DNA of 64,000 bases from Arthrobacter sp. 131MFCol6.1 (GTDB taxonomy: Bacteria > Actinomycetota > Actinomycetes > Actinomycetales > Micrococcaceae): positions 124,001 to 188,000 of the forward strand of contig NZ_KB895541.1 of the NCBI RefSeq assembly GCF_000374925.1, read 5' to 3'. Positions 63,950 to 64,000 of this stretch are shown here, in pieces. The position numbers and the translations under genes are program-made. Each line of letters begins with the position of its first letter. Position 1 is the first letter of the stretch. Under the pieces are notes generated by a model. The model worked only from the letters and a program-made list of their open reading frames with translations. It was not told the DNA's origin and searched no databases.

Positions 63950-64000
63950 GCCCCGCGGCGGCTGCGGCACTCTGACACTGACACAGCGACTCTGACACGG

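Overview
The window is a high-GC actinobacterial chromosome segment, best matched by Arthrobacter/Pseudarthrobacter-like Micrococcaceae. Evidence is the strong GC-ending codon use, frequent GTG and TTG starts, many leaderless-looking genes, and a core gene order (sigA, DUF4193, DUF3093, dut, DUF3710, OB-fold, DUF3159, two TrkA/RCK genes, APC permease, RNA methyltransferase, dxs) that parallels the sigA-dut-dxs region of mycobacteria. No rRNA, tRNA, CRISPR array, prophage or insertion sequence was seen.

Layout. 1-5.1 kb: end of an unrecognised gene, a TIGR01777 SDR epimerase and a tricorn-type protease. 5.1-12 kb: OsmC, a VOC protein, a small four-helix membrane protein, the lipoyl-dependent E2 (sucB) and E3 (lpd), and leucyl aminopeptidase. 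12-20.5 kb: PAC2 protein, MFS transporter, DUF4192 protein, the primary sigma factor, a small zinc-ribbon protein and the B subunit of a second type II topoisomerase. 20.6-31.4 kb: a secreted M28 aminopeptidase, then a BlaI/M56 regulator pair divergent from cydA-cydB-cydDC (cytochrome bd oxidase and a fused CydDC exporter), then a double GNAT protein. 31.5-36.4 kb: accessory block with a DinB protein, a copper-type module (DUF305 lipoprotein, DUF6153, multicopper oxidase, SHOCT protein), a decayed MFS gene and a VOC protein. 36.5-49.7 kb: topoisomerase IV-like A subunit, a GNAT/acyl-CoA-synthetase protein, DUF5998, a phosphodiesterase, SepH, DUF4193, DUF3093, dut and the DUF3710/OB/DUF3159 operon. 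49.8-64 kb: two RCK proteins divergent from a KimA-like permease and an RNA methyltransferase, then acnA, dxs, an unknown protein, a stand-alone RpoA-CTD-like protein, an aldo/keto reductase, a nucleoside hydrolase and an ECF transporter S component.

Most notable. (1) Three copies of the palindrome TTCTAC-N5-GTAGAA lie between blaI and cydA, and a fourth near-copy covers the promoter of the small membrane protein gene at 6.5 kb. This suggests a BlaI/M56 signalling regulon centred on cytochrome bd rather than on beta-lactams. (2) A KimA-type potassium permease is paired with two RCK subunits and no Trk membrane subunit. (3) Nine genes show a -10 hexamer followed by exactly six bases and then the start codon, the arrangement expected of leaderless transcripts. 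(4) A nucleoside hydrolase appears to start at a CTG and to carry an in-frame pentapeptide repeat. Functions rest on motif recognition from the sequence alone; no database search was run.
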